64,000 nucleotides of DNA from Adineta vaga. Lineage: Eukaryota; Rotifera. The translations under genes were made by a program, and so were the position numbers. The notes under the pieces were generated by a model. The model was not told where the DNA came from. It did not search any database and worked only from the letters and a program-made list of their open reading frames with translations. Below are positions 10,957 through 22,577 of the stretch, piece after piece; position 1 is the stretch's first letter, and every line of letters starts with the position of its first letter. The DNA lies in contig CP075494.1 of NCBI GenBank assembly GCA_021613535.1, forward strand, positions 15,996,001 through 16,060,000, read 5' to 3'.

Positions 10957-11002
10957 GGGTGGGTGTGGGTGAGATTGAGACTCGGCGTACTAACACCCTC
11001 CT
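10955..11002. repeat. G-rich/C-rich inverted element, short form
   Basis: AAGGGTGGGTGTGGGTGAG on the left and TAACACCCTCC on the right enclose a short core (ATTGAGACTCGGCGTAC). It belongs with the elements at 2181-2250 and 15772-15829, but its right arm is shorter. Confidence 0.6.
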
Positions 11003-11246
11003 TTTCACTATCATCTGGAATTCCAGATTACTTATTCTCACTTTTAATTATCATTATCACTATATCTCTATGAAAATGAGCCTTTCAGATTTGTAGATAA
11101 GAGTTCGATGAATTATAGAGAATGTTTACCAGGCATCGTATACAGGTGTCATGAGCGTATTCATGCTCATTTCTTTCGAGATGACTTCTTTATTTTTTAG
11201 ATAATAAAAAATCTTTATATATTCTTATACATAATCTGAACGATTT

Positions 11247-11799
11247 ATGAGAATACAATTTGATAAAATCAATCCAAATCACATCTCGACGGCACCTAGT
11301 TCGGAAATAGTAGACAATGAATTAGAAAAAAAAACTCATTATGCATTTGTTATTGATGTTCCAGGTATGTAGTGCAAGATTTTATGTTATAAATTATTTC
11401 TTTATGATTCTTTTAGGATCTTCAAATGAAGATTTATACGTTGTCAGTCAAACTGATTATGCAAGACACATTGAATCAACTTACAAAGAACATAAATGCG
11501 ATCATTATTTATTGATTAAAAAACTTGGTAAAATATCTCTCGGTGATATTCTTCAATTTCACGTAACAACTCATTTCGTTAAACATATCGAATATAAATT
11601 AATCAATGAAGTTTATAATCATTTATATAAAGCAAATAATGGTCCTTATTGGTCTTCAATTTTAAACTGTCAAACATTCACAAGAGCAAGTATCGAACAT
11701 CTTGGCTTTGAATTTCCATCAACTGTACGTATCATCAGCGATTGTATGTCAACACTCATGGATTTTTATATAAAAACTTATGAAAACACGAATAAATGA
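11247..11799 (+). CDS. Small protein of unknown function with an NCQTF motif
   Basis: Two exons, 11247-11364 and 11417-11799, joined by a 52-nt intron (CCAG|GTATGT ... TTTTAG|GATC), give 166 aa (501 coding nt). The joined reading is smooth across the junction (VIDVPGSSNEDLYVVS). A His pair in the middle (FHVTTHFVKH), followed by a late SILNCQTF, recalls the His/Cys arrangement of NlpC/P60- or LRAT-like papain-fold families. That is a weak resemblance only. No signal peptide or membrane segment is seen. The coding call rests on frame length and the matching splice phase. Confidence 0.6.
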
Positions 11800-11871
11800 C
11801 TTTGTATATAAATAGATAGTTGAGACAATAGTTCTATTCTCTAAGCAATTATTTCAATGAATATATTAAGA

Positions 11872-12840
11872 TTAGAAATGAAATTTTTCTTGCATATAAA
11901 AAAACGGTTCATAGATTAATTGTTCAATAAAATATGATTGAAATGATGATTGATATTGTTGTGCAAAGATTGGAAGTTGATATGAATAACAAGATGAACA
12001 ATTAAGAAAAATACTTCGAAATGATTCATGTAGATTTTCAGAATAATTTATAAAAATTTCTTCATCTTTTTGTTCTTTATAAATAAATTTTACAATGGAA
12101 AAATCAATAAAACGAATAGGAAATTGATCATTTTCGTTATTCATTAGAAAAATATTTCCTAAATTCAAATCAAGATGAATAATTGACATTTGTTTTAATT
12201 GTAAAATAGCAAATAAGATTGAATAAATTAAATTTTGTACAATTGGAAGTGTTAAATGACTGGAATTTTCTTCTAAATATTGTTTCAATGATATTCCATT
12301 GTCAAGTGTTTTTATTATTAAAAAATAAGTTTGTTCTGTTTCATTTTGTTCAATTGATTGATAAAATGAATAATATGAGATATTAGGTGATACAATTGTT
12401 GATGTTGGCATCAAATCTTGACAAAAATAACTTTTATAGAGAACATAAAGTTCACTTGGAATCCAATTTTCTTCTACAATTCGTTTTCTTTCATCTTTAT
12501 CAATAAAATATTCATTTTTTTTCGGATTAATCTTTGAATAACAATTATTTTCATTTAGAAAACTTAATTCATCTCCATGAATATAATTCCAATTACTTTT
12601 AAATGAAGAATATTTTATAATAACTGAGATTTCACTTTCATTATTTAATTTCAAATAACCATTATATGTTGAACTCATTGAACCAGCTTCATTTCCAGTA
12701 ATTTTATCTGTTATTACCAATGGAATGTCATTCTTCTTAACATAATTTATTATTTTATTTGTTATTTCATCGATTGATGAATTAAATAAACAATTTATAT
12801 CTTCCATCGATAAGAATAATAAGAAAGACAATATTAACAT
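11872..12840 (-). CDS. Divergent protein-kinase-like protein with a possible signal peptide
   Basis: Single-exon gene of 322 aa. The N-terminus (MLILSFLLFL) may be a signal peptide or anchor. A VIIK-like strand with Lys77 would be the ATP-anchoring lysine. HLDLNLGN at 222-229 gives the catalytic-loop Asp224 and Asn229, and FIDFS places the metal-binding Asp at 246 in the DFG position. The N-terminal glycine-rich loop is degenerate. The catalytic-loop pattern recalls haspin-like and other atypical kinases more than conventional Ser/Thr kinases. If exported, it would be an ectokinase-like or pseudokinase protein. A broken copy of its 3' end lies at 10873-10956. Family placement is uncertain; kinase-fold identity is likely. 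Confidence 0.65.
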   Translation of the reverse strand: MLILSFLLFLSMEDINCLFNSSIDEITNKIINYVKKNDIPLVITDKITGNEAGSMSSTYNGYLKLNNESEISVIIKYSSFKSNWNYIHGDELSFLNENNCYSKINPKKNEYFIDKDERKRIVEENWIPSELYVLYKSYFCQDLMPTSTIVSPNISYYSFYQSIEQNETEQTYFLIIKTLDNGISLKQYLEENSSHLTLPIVQNLIYSILFAILQLKQMSIIHLDLNLGNIFLMNNENDQFPIRFIDFSIVKFIYKEQKDEEIFINYSENLHESFRSIFLNCSSCYSYQLPIFAQQYQSSFQSYFIEQLIYEPFFYMQEKFHF

Positions 12841-14264
12841 TGAGAAAAAAAACTATACACTATTCAATTATTTGAGCGCATTTTCGTTTTCTATGAAAAA
12901 AAGATTTCTCATACTTTTTTGTTCTCTAGTAGAATTAGCAATCTATTAGTATTAAAGACTTTCGATCTATTTAGGAATTTTATGCACATTATGACAAACT
13001 CTATTTTTATACTTGAGCATATATCGTCATGTGATTTGAAGAATTTCAAGAGAAACAACTTGAAGGGTGTGGGTAATGGTAATCAAGTGAGAGCTAGTTT
13101 GAGTTTGTTCAGAATTCTGTGGCGCGGAGTGTGATGTCTATAGCGTAGGCAAAATGAGCGACAACCAGGTACTCTACTCTAAACAGCGGTTGTACTTTAG
13201 ATATATGTTCTAATGAAATTGTATTGGTGAAGGTACCGCGAACAAAGACGAAAATGTTCGAATTGCTGAATGAATAGTTGAATTCAACTTTCGAGTATTA
13301 CACTATTGTCTTATTCTTTACATATTGGAGACTTCAAGTGGCCTTGCAACTGCCAGAGAAATGTGATTGTGCCTTCTCTTTTCTCTTTCTTCTTTAACAA
13401 CAGCGTACAGTTTGAGTCAGTTTTCGTTTTCTTTTCATACACTTCACTCCAATAGGATTAAATGATCGTCACCATTACCTTAGATGAGAAGCGAAGTTGT
13501 CAATGTAAAATATAAGAACATACTGTATGAGAATATTATTCGTGATAGATGAAAACATATTAATTACGAACAAGAAGGAGTGGGAGAAAATCACGTATGT
13601 AATTATCATTAGATTCATCTCATACTTTTATTTTTATGTTGAAAAAAGAGAGAGATGAGTTTATGAGCTGAAGATCAAAAGCATTCGTGTTAGAACGTTT
13701 AAAATTGAGCACGACTGTTTATCTTGCAGATGTATACCTAAAAGAGATCGTCGATAATTTTTCATGTATTCTATTCACCAAAAGTTGTACTGCCGAATCT
13801 AATCATTCTCAATCAAAAATTACCGGAAAGTTAGTTTATTAAAGTCGGAAGTCTAAGTTGTTCATGTTTATGCAGAAGTATACTCGAGTGCGAACAATAT
13901 TTAAAGATCGTCGTTTTTTCTATACTTTTGAAAAGTTTAGGAAGCCGTTAAAACTATTTCACAATAATCGGCGAATAATATCATATTCAAAATAAATAAG
14001 ATTATTGACCTTGAATTACTACATTCTTACGCGAAAAATGACTCCCACGAACAGGTAGAATGAACTGCAAATAATGGTAAGCAATTTTAGTTATTACTAT
14101 GAGAATGTATGTCATGTCGGATCACTTACCACCAATTGATATTAATGAATTTAGTTTTACTAATGACAAATACACGGAGAAGTTGATACAGTGGTGTGTG
14201 TCTAATCATAATATATTGTCTCCATCTTCATTATATTTTATAGATTGGATGATCATTTGTCGAA
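12841..14264. other. Long intergenic region
   Basis: 1.4 kb with no supported gene. It contains one G-rich motif (AAGGGTGTGGGTAATGGTAA, ~13061-13081). Just before the GT61 gene, 14114-14194 reads like an upstream leader ending at a GTGTGT donor-like site, and TTTTATAG at ~14235-14242 looks like an acceptor. That suggests a 5' UTR intron. Confidence 0.45.
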
Positions 14265-15734
14265 ATGGATGAACCACTTATAAAACAAGGATCAAATTAT
14301 AAACTACAATTACGGTATAAAAAAGAAATTTTCCTCGTCATAATTTCTGCTACTATTGGTGCTGCTGTGTCTCCATTGTTTTTCAAGACTCCATTTAAAT
14401 CAAATCTCACATGTTCATACAAAAGTAGTATGATTAACGATAATATAAAAACAATGAGTTTCTCGAAAGAACACATATTCTATAATGAAATCGCAATATC
14501 CTATTTACAGCAAAATAGAAATCAATATTTCTCTAAATTTACATGCACTGGTGATGAAAATGATTATGGAGCATGGAAAGAACGTCTTTGTGTATTTTAT
14601 AATGTCTGTTATAATAAAGATGATAATAGATTTGATTATTTTCGATTACCTCACAGTACACCAAAACCACTTTTCTATGATTCATCGGAAGGTATGCTAT
14701 TTCAATTTGGTATAAATGGTAAGCCATCTCCATTTGTGACACTTACCGTAGGTGGAGACACACCATGGTCACCATACATTACTGACGAAACATATCCAAC
14801 AAAAAACTTTACAAAACTTAAACAAATACATAGTTTAATAGAGACTCGTTTTGCTTTTGATAACATAGGACATGGACTATGGGAAGATTTTGGTTCGATT
14901 TCGTATTCGATGGATCGGCTAAATATAAAAGATCGAAAGCTGATTATTATGCATTATAACAAAATAGACAATACGAGTCTGTTTCGCACATACTATAAAT
15001 ATGTAATACCTGCGTTAACTGAAAATCCTATCGTACAATTTGAAACTTATGTGAAATCGTTTAAAACAAATTATGTATGTTTTGATACTTTGGTTCTTGG
15101 AGGACAAATGCATGTTTTTCCAAAACCAGAAATGAAAGAATATCATGGACGTGAAATAATTTACTATAATTGGAGATCAAAAATGATACAATACAACGGA
15201 TTTGATCCTAATTTTGTTCCAAAAAGGCATCATATTACTATTACTAATAAGTCGGATTCTATAACGAATAATTCTGGAGCAAAACGACATCGTGGAATTG
15301 CAAACCTAGAAGAAGTGGAAAAGTTTGTTAGAGATACTTATCCAAAGATTTCTACTGAAGTCATTGAATGGCATACTGTTGAATTCAACCATCAGATTGA
15401 GAAGCTATTAAATACTACTATCTTAATTACACCATGTGGTGGTGTTTCAATGATAATACCATTGCTGCCACATGGTGCACATGCAATAGTAATGGATTAT
15501 TATGTTACTAAATCAATTCATGGTTATGTATACGGTGAAAGTGCTTCAATGGAGGGGGCTTTTCTTAATCATATACCTCATGTTCGAAAACAGTATTATC
15601 AGATCTATGGACCACAAGATTATGAATTTGATTATCCAGAAGCGTCCGATACTCGAGAAGCTGCATCTATTATCATAAATATGCCACGTTTACAATTATT
15701 AATTGATAAAGCCATAGAAGAAATGGAATTTTAA
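14265..15734 (+). CDS. Type II membrane glycosyltransferase, GT61 (DUF563)-like
   Basis: Single-exon coding region of 489 aa. An in-frame TGA lies shortly upstream of the ATG, which fixes the start. A short cytosolic tail is followed by one membrane anchor (residues ~26-45, FLVIISATIGAAVSPLFF), then a large lumenal domain. The C-terminal half carries GT61-like landmarks: a conserved LLNTTILITPCGGVSM segment followed by LPHGAHAIVMDYY, which corresponds to the GANL-type loop of DUF563 proteins. GT61 enzymes transfer xylose, arabinose or GlcNAc onto glycans or EGF domains in the Golgi or ER. Bdelloids have many such genes, some probably of non-metazoan origin. The sugar and acceptor are unknown. 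The next gene is also a glycosyltransferase. Confidence 0.75.
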   Translation: MDEPLIKQGSNYKLQLRYKKEIFLVIISATIGAAVSPLFFKTPFKSNLTCSYKSSMINDNIKTMSFSKEHIFYNEIAISYLQQNRNQYFSKFTCTGDENDYGAWKERLCVFYNVCYNKDDNRFDYFRLPHSTPKPLFYDSSEGMLFQFGINGKPSPFVTLTVGGDTPWSPYITDETYPTKNFTKLKQIHSLIETRFAFDNIGHGLWEDFGSISYSMDRLNIKDRKLIIMHYNKIDNTSLFRTYYKYVIPALTENPIVQFETYVKSFKTNYVCFDTLVLGGQMHVFPKPEMKEYHGREIIYYNWRSKMIQYNGFDPNFVPKRHHITITNKSDSITNNSGAKRHRGIANLEEVEKFVRDTYPKISTEVIEWHTVEFNHQIEKLLNTTILITPCGGVSMIIPLLPHGAHAIVMDYYVTKSIHGYVYGESASMEGAFLNHIPHVRKQYYQIYGPQDYEFDYPEASDTREAASIIINMPRLQLLIDKAIEEMEF

Positions 15735-15771
15735 GCGAATTTTTAAAGATGAATAATATCAAATATCATAA

Positions 15772-15829
15772 TTAGGGTGTGGCTGTGGATACCACATCTA
15801 TCTAATACTCATCCACCCACACCCTTAAG
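15772..15829. repeat. G-rich/C-rich inverted element, family A
   Basis: The left arm is TTAGGGTGTGGCTGTGGATA and the right arm is CATCCACCCACACCCTTAAG. The core ACCACATCTATCTAATAC matches that of 2181-2250 at most positions. It lies in the 270-base spacer between the GT61 and DUF707 genes. Confidence 0.7.
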
Positions 15830-16004
15830 ATCTTTATTCAGTTGATTAAATCGATCCTGATTGAAATGAAAGATTTTTTCGTTCTTCATTTAAAAAAAAA
15901 CCGAATTTCATGTATTTTGTTATTCTTATTTTCATTTTTTAATAAATAAAATTCACGTGTAAGTAAAAACGAAACATTTTTCTTCTAGATAAAACAAAAT
16001 TTCA

Positions 16005-17009
16005 ATGTTTGTATATAAACGATGTTTTCTAATGATTATTCTCTTATTATCATTTATCTTCATTATTGTTCTAAAATCTTCATCATTAAATAGAAAAAAC
16101 AATGAATATTCAAAAGAAATAAATCAAACATTGACATTGGAGAAATCTTCCTTAATAAATTTCGAACGTCAATCTAATTGCAATTTAAAAACACCAAAAA
16201 AATGTTCAAAAATGAATAAAAGTTTAATAATAACATTTTGGGGTAAAAGATCATCAAAATTCTGGTTAATAAATAATATTCATTTAAAATATCCTGAAGA
16301 TTTTTTTGATTATATTATAATGATATATGATAATTCAACATGGAATTTTCATCCAATTTATGACAAAGCAATTTGGATTCGTGTAAAAGATCAAATGCGT
16401 TTTTGGTTTTTAAAAAGATTTCTTTCTCCATATTTAATTCAATCATATAATTATATTTGGATTATTGATCAAGATATTCAATTTGATTTTAATCCTTTAG
16501 TTTATGAATGTATTTTAAATCATTATCAAATCTTATTATCATCACCTGGAAGATTATTAGGTTCAATTAGTTATTTATTCACACGAATATCACCACAATA
16601 TGAAAATAAAATTGGTCGTTGGACAGATTTTGTTGAAACAGGTCCTTTAATTGTTTTTAATTCATCAGCATTTGCTTGTATTTGGAATTTTATTAATGAA
16701 AAAGTTAGTTCTGGTTATGGTTTAGATTTAATTTGATGTCAAATTCTTAATAAAATTTGTTTTCAGAATATTTTAACACAAAAGATTTGTGCGATTTTAG
16801 ATTCATTTTCAGTAAATCATCTTGCAGAAGGAATTAATACAGTGGATTATGGAAATCAAGAATTATCAGCTTATGAAGAGTTTTATCGAAATTATAAAAC
16901 AAAAAGACAAAATTTTGGACCAATTGATAAAGATTTATTAGTTTTAGATTCTTGTACAAATATTTATTCAAATAATCAATCAAGTGATTTTATAAAAAAT
17001 CAAAATTAA
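16005..17009 (+). pseudogene. DUF707-family glycosyltransferase-like gene with an in-frame TGA
   Basis: Reads as a 334-codon frame ending at TAA 17007-17009, interrupted by one TGA at 16734-16736. The N-terminus is a short tail plus membrane anchor (residues ~6-24). The core matches DUF707: KRFLSPYLIQSYNYIWIIDQD with a D-x-D-like DQD, then ISPQYENKIGRWTDFVETGP, then SGYGLDLI just before the stop. Behind the TGA the frame continues with family-like KICAILDSFSVNHL, so this is one gene. An intron that removes the stop would also remove the conserved GYGLD motif and would need a poor donor. Nonsense mutation (TGG to TGA), readthrough or a sequencing error remain possible. Confidence 0.7.
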
Positions 17010-17030
17010 TAAAAATAAGAGACTTTTTAA

Positions 17031-20000
17031 TCAATTATTTTCTATGTTCATGTTGGCAATCGGTTGAATATGTCTTCGACGATGTTGTATAAAATATTGA
17101 TATAATTTAGTAATGAAAGGTATGATAAGTTTCAATATAACTGTTAATCCACCACTAATACCCATAATACTTGTAAAAATAAATATTCCATCAAATCGAG
17201 TGTTGAGTAAATAAGTACATCGTAATGGTGAACATGATGTATAATATTGATCATATGTTATTTGAGTATTCCATCGATCGATGAACAAAAATTCGACTAA
17301 AGATTCAACTGTGACAAATGGATTCGATTGTGAAGAATTGAGAGAACGAAAGATTGTTTGTGGATTTGTTATATTTGAGATAATTGTATTGATACAAGTA
17401 AGATTATAAAGACATTGAAGTGTTGATTGTAATAGAGATTCAATTGGAAAACATCCAACTAAAAATCCTGGAACAAACCATTCATCGATCGATGCTGATG
17501 ATACACAAGTTTCAGAAGAACCACAAGTACATGTATCATTTTTGTATGTACGTGCTGAGACAGTAATTATTGTAGTGTACACGCTCATATCTTCTATGTA
17601 ATCATTGAGATACCAGTTGGAAAGTGTTGTTGATATCAGTCGGTTACCTTTACTAATACCTTTGATGAGATTGAAAATAAGAAGAAATGCTTGACGTGTT
17701 GATGTGTGAAAATGGATGATCGTCGAATTGATCTGTGATTCGATTGTTTGAAGAGATTCAGCTCGTTTACTAATTAGAGTGTTCGACATAAATGTTACTA
17801 ATGCATCATAAACTGTTTGTTGTGCAATGGTACAAAGAGATGCAAGTGATCGAAATTGTGGAACAATAAAAAGTCGAAAATCATCGTAAGCATAGTTGTT
17901 ATTGAGTAAATTATCGGAGAAAAGTTTGAGCCATTGAGATTCTGTTTTTACGAAATCACTTGAACAGATTTGATGAAAAGAAGGAGTTAGATGAACAAAA
18001 CGATCATATCCAATAGTAAGATTTTGACATGGACAATCCAATGTTGATAAATAATCTTGATTAGTATTGAGTTGATCAAAAGTTTCTTTCGATGGATTAT
18101 CAATTGTATAAAGTTTAGTTTGAATAATACTTGATGTATAAATCGATACAATAATAATGCAAATTGTCAATGAAATCAAGTAGAACCGAGTAGTAATAAT
18201 TTCTGCTTGATGCTGTTCAGAATCAATCCATGAGATTCGACTTTCAAAAAGATTGAACTGTAACAATCGATTCTTGAATTGAACAAGCAGTCGACGAATA
18301 CGTTCTGAGGAACAAAGTTCTCCTGTAAGATATTATTTAGAAATAAACTTTCAAAAGAAAAAAAAACGGAAACGTGTATGGCTTACCTTCATTTTGTCTA
18401 TTGTTTGTTTGAGATTTCATGCGCATCCGCACTAGTCTAACAAGAACTGGTATACATATTTTTAAAATAACAACTAATCCACCAAATATGCCGATCACAT
18501 TTGAAAAGATATATAACCGATCACCTCGTGTTTGAAATGTGTATGAACAATGTGATGGTTTACATTGATCATAATAATGATTGTATTTAATAACAACATT
18601 CCATTGATCAATCATGAGTTCGTCTACTACACTACTCATCCAAGTATTTGGTAAAAATCGACTTGCCATGGGCTTCAAAATTGGTGTGTTCGTTGCGAAG
18701 GATACGTCTTCCGTGATCACATCTATGAGGGGATTTAAACATGATTCATTATAGAAACATTCCAGAGTTGATAAACGAACAGAATCGATTAGTGAGCATC
18801 CAGCGAAGAAGTTCGGAACGGAAATTATAAGTAAAGGCCCATAGTAATAGTGATATCTGTATAGATTCAATTGATCTACGCAGTTATCATCGATATCACA
18901 TGAACAATTACCTTTTATTCGAGATTCTACATCAATTCCATAGACGTCTGGACCGTATTCAGTGCGCGGTACGCCAACAATGCTAAAAAAGGAAAAAAAT
19001 TGTTGTCAAATTATCATGAGATAAACAAAGAGATACATACTCAACATTACCACCATCTGCTATAAGTGTCGTTTGTGTTTGGAAATTAATAATTGCTAAT
19101 GTACGTTTGAATTCATCTACTGTACTTGTTTGAAATAATTGTATAGTTGAACTAACACGAACTAACAAATAATCCAATGGTAATACTTCATCTGTAATCA
19201 ATAGTGAACGATTGACTACTTGCCATCATGCATTAGTTACCGTTGTACTAGCAAGACTGCATAAAGTAGACAAGGTTCGGAAGAAACTAGGTGCAGTCTT
19301 TCGAAAATCAGTGTCTATTTGAGCGCGGTCCTGAATAGTTGTCAAATGTTCTATCCATGAATCTGAAATTAACCAACTTGAACAGACTGGATGTAAAATA
19401 GGTGATATAGAAATGAATGAGCCATATGGTATTGTTATATCACTACATGAACACTTCAGTGTACTAGAATATGTCTCCTGTAGGATTTCGAAGGTTGTCT
19501 GTGATGGATTATCGACAATTTCATTTTTCAACCGAAAAGTAATTGAAGTGTAAAAAATAATAATTATAATCGCAGTAGCAAGTGTGATTAAATAGACGCG
19601 AGTGATAATTCGTGTGGTAGTCAATTCAAAAGGATCTCTGGCTGCATCTGCAGTTTCAAATAGATTCAAATTGATAATGAGAGTTATTAGTTGTTGGCCA
19701 AACATTTTCAAACGTATCGAAAGAGATATTCCTAAAAAGTAAAAGATTATAATTTAGTTCTTTTAATATTTAAATCTGACTTTCATCTATCTGTAGAGAT
19801 GTCACAGATCGACTGCATGCCCATGAAACAATATAGAACACACAGAGACGTAGAACAATGATAATACCACCAAGAAGACCGAACAGTGTTGTAAGTACAA
19901 AAACTGGATTTCCAATTTGAGTGAAAGTATATGTGCACGAAATGGGTGCACATTTGTCGTAAAAATTCGAGTACAAACTCAATATGAACCGGTCTTCGAT

Positions 20001-21102
20001 GAAAAGTTCACCGAAAAGTGTTTCAACAGTTGTTTCTGGAGTGAATATTGTTGAATTGCTATGAAGAACATCGATATTTGTAATGTTAATACGTGGAAAA
20101 AGAACAAATATAGATTGTAGACAATCCTCAATAAATAAACATTCCAGAGTCGATTGCAAAAGACCTTCGATAGCATAGCATGCCATCCGAAAACCAATGG
20201 GTTTCCTACGAGAAATAGATAAACAAGAATGTCTCTCTTAGCTTATGTTTAATTTAAACATACTCGGTTGCATTGAATTCTTCATAGATTGTTTGGGCAG
20301 AACATGTCGGTGTGTACACACAATTACATGAAGTACCGTTATCCGTGAGAATAGTTCTTGCTGCAGCTTTTAATCCAGAGTTTGTGCCACTATTAGGGAA
20401 AATTGGAGAATAAGAGAATATTCGTGGCATTGAAAATTCTGTTTGTAATTGATTGCTATGGAACGCTTTTCTTACAAACTCATCATGTTGACGTAAAATG
20501 TTTGCTGCTGAATTTAATGTTGATGAAATTTCTTCTTCAATCTGTGTATTCAATGAAATTGGTGAAATAAGATATTGTGTAAAAAGAATCTTTGAAAAAA
20601 TATCATCAATTGCATTTTCAACCGATCTTTTTGCTACTGAACAAAGAACATTTAGTAATTGAAAATAACTACTGGCTACCAAGCGAAAATCTTTCTGTTC
20701 GAAGTCTGTTATATTTTCAATGAACAATCCATTAATCCAAGTATCGGTAATAAACCAACTAGTACATATGGGATGATAATTAATTGAAATCTTGAAAAGA
20801 TCTTTGTAAGATATAGCCAAATTTTTACAAGGACATGACAAAGAATCGTCATAGTTTGCATATAATTGAGTGTATGTTGTTTCCGATGGACTTTTGATAT
20901 TGACTGTTTGTGTAAGAGGTGAAAGAGAACTATATAAAATGAGAACAGCGATAACCAATGTGAATAATACTAAATAAATTCGTGTGGATAAAATGGCAAT
21001 ACGTAATTGTAAAGGATTTGTCCGAGCTTCTGGACTATCGAAGAGATTCAGAGCAAGCATATGTTGCTTGATCCATCGAGCAAAAGAACCCAATGGTCTC
21101 AT
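17031..21102 (-). CDS. Three-module two-pass membrane protein (lineage-specific family), with a TGA in the middle module
   Basis: Five exons on the minus strand: 21102-20264, 20205-19781, 19731-19041, 18982-18387 and 18322-17031. The sum is 3843 nt, divisible by three. Each of the three modules has an LNLF-like entry helix, a membrane segment (TR.YL...YTS), NPS, a CPC pair, H..CSS..., a late GC..IE.LLQSTL.CL segment, a C.P..C.Y motif, and a second membrane segment with GGL.V.L. Only module 1 starts with an ATG. Module 3 has none near its N-terminus and must be reached by splicing (GAAG|GTAAG...TTACAG|GAGAAC). In module 2 a 3-bp repeat (CATCAT, 19224-19229 plus strand) creates TGA at 19228-19226. 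The function is unknown. Topology suggests three large extracellular disulphide-rich domains. The paralogue is at 38233-43199. Confidence 0.72.
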
Positions 21103-22577
21103 TTTGTTTCTATAGTTTGTCTAATGACACTTGATTCAATCTTTTGTTTGATTGTTATATCGATTGTTGAGAGTCTAAATATTCTACTAATCAAATGTTA
21201 TCTAAAGTGAAGAAAAGAGAACTGAAATATCATTAGCAAGTAAGTGGAGCACTTTGATGGAACAAAAGTTGCCAGTGTTACTTCATAATCATCTGAGCGA
21301 CTAGAGGATATTTAGACTGTAGGTGTTATTGAAAGTGGTAGGAATCTGGCTAATCTCGGTCATCATTACTCTAACCAACATATAATATTTGGAAAAATTT
21401 GCAATGAGAGCCTCCATTCAAAGCGTAACTATGGTTAACATTATGAAAAAAAAATAGTTCTTGTTTCTTATTGTTTACCAAACAATTCTTATCCTTACCT
21501 TTCTCTCTGATTCCAGAACTCAAAATGTAATTAGAACAAAAGTGAAGTGAATCAATATCTAACGACAGAAAGTCATGAGCAAAAGAAATTATTGAAAACA
21601 TACCTTGTTATTTTTTCTATCCATTACGATATTTGTTCTCGAAATAAACATCGAAGTATATTTTTTCTTTTACCATTCTAAGTAATGACTCCTTTGTTGT
21701 GTACACAAATCGAGATAATTAAAAAATACTTACTTGATTTTTTTATGGGAGAATATTTTTTTGATGAATGAGATCAGTTGTATGTTCAATTCGAATTTCC
21801 TTTCTAAAATACATAACATACATCTCTAATTAAACTATATATGATCTTCTTTTAGCATAAGTACGTAAAATATTGACGAAAGTTTGAGTACCCTATTAAT
21901 CGAACGTTATCTAAAGTGTAGAAAAGTCCAAGTAAAATATAACAATCATCAAGATAATTGTAATATTTTAGTGTAAGTTAGAATAATGATGTTGATCTAT
22001 TTCTATTTTTTGTTACTAAGAAAATATCTAATATCTCTCTCTCTCTTATTCTCTCCAAACAAATAATAATACTATAACAGTTTATGAACAGAAAATTCCT
22101 TTTCTTCATAGCTCACAAACAATCTTTGTCCTTGCTCTTTCTTCGGTTTCATAACTCATTTTGTAGTTTTAGTAAAAGCAGAGATATGAGTAAAAGAGTT
22201 TTTCTATCCATTATGATATTTGCTGATAAAAAAATCATACATCACTGATTGTCAAGCAATAAACATCGAAGAATAGTTTTTCTCTTACCATTTCCAGTAA
22301 TAACTGCCTTGATATGTGCATAAATCGTAATGTTTAGGAAATACATATCAGTATTTTATTTATCTACATACTGAAAGTAAAGACGCACTAATTATTCTGT
22401 ATAAGTCTTTTTTTTCCAGAAACATCATCTCATTAGTTAAGTATTAGCTCACTCTCTTTTGTTCTCAGTTTCATATTTAATCCATGTTAAAGAGAGTAAA
22501 AATATATTTATATATGATTTTCTTTTAGAACAGTTATATAAATTATCGTTACACACAAATTAAATTGGTCTCAAATA
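21103..22577. other. Intergenic region between divergent genes
   Basis: 1.5 kb, AT-rich. Parts look internally repetitive: TTATCTAAAGTG(A/T)AGAAAAG occurs near 21196 and near 21908, and CTTAC(C/T)(A)TT...AGTAATGACT-like sequence recurs around 21670 and 22286. This may be an old tandem duplication of ~0.6-0.7 kb. No coding potential is supported. Confidence 0.4.

Noticed and set aside
16690-16782. An intron that would remove the TGA in the DUF707 gene
   Set aside because: Available donors (GTTATG, GTTTAG) are poor and any such intron would delete the conserved GYGLD motif.
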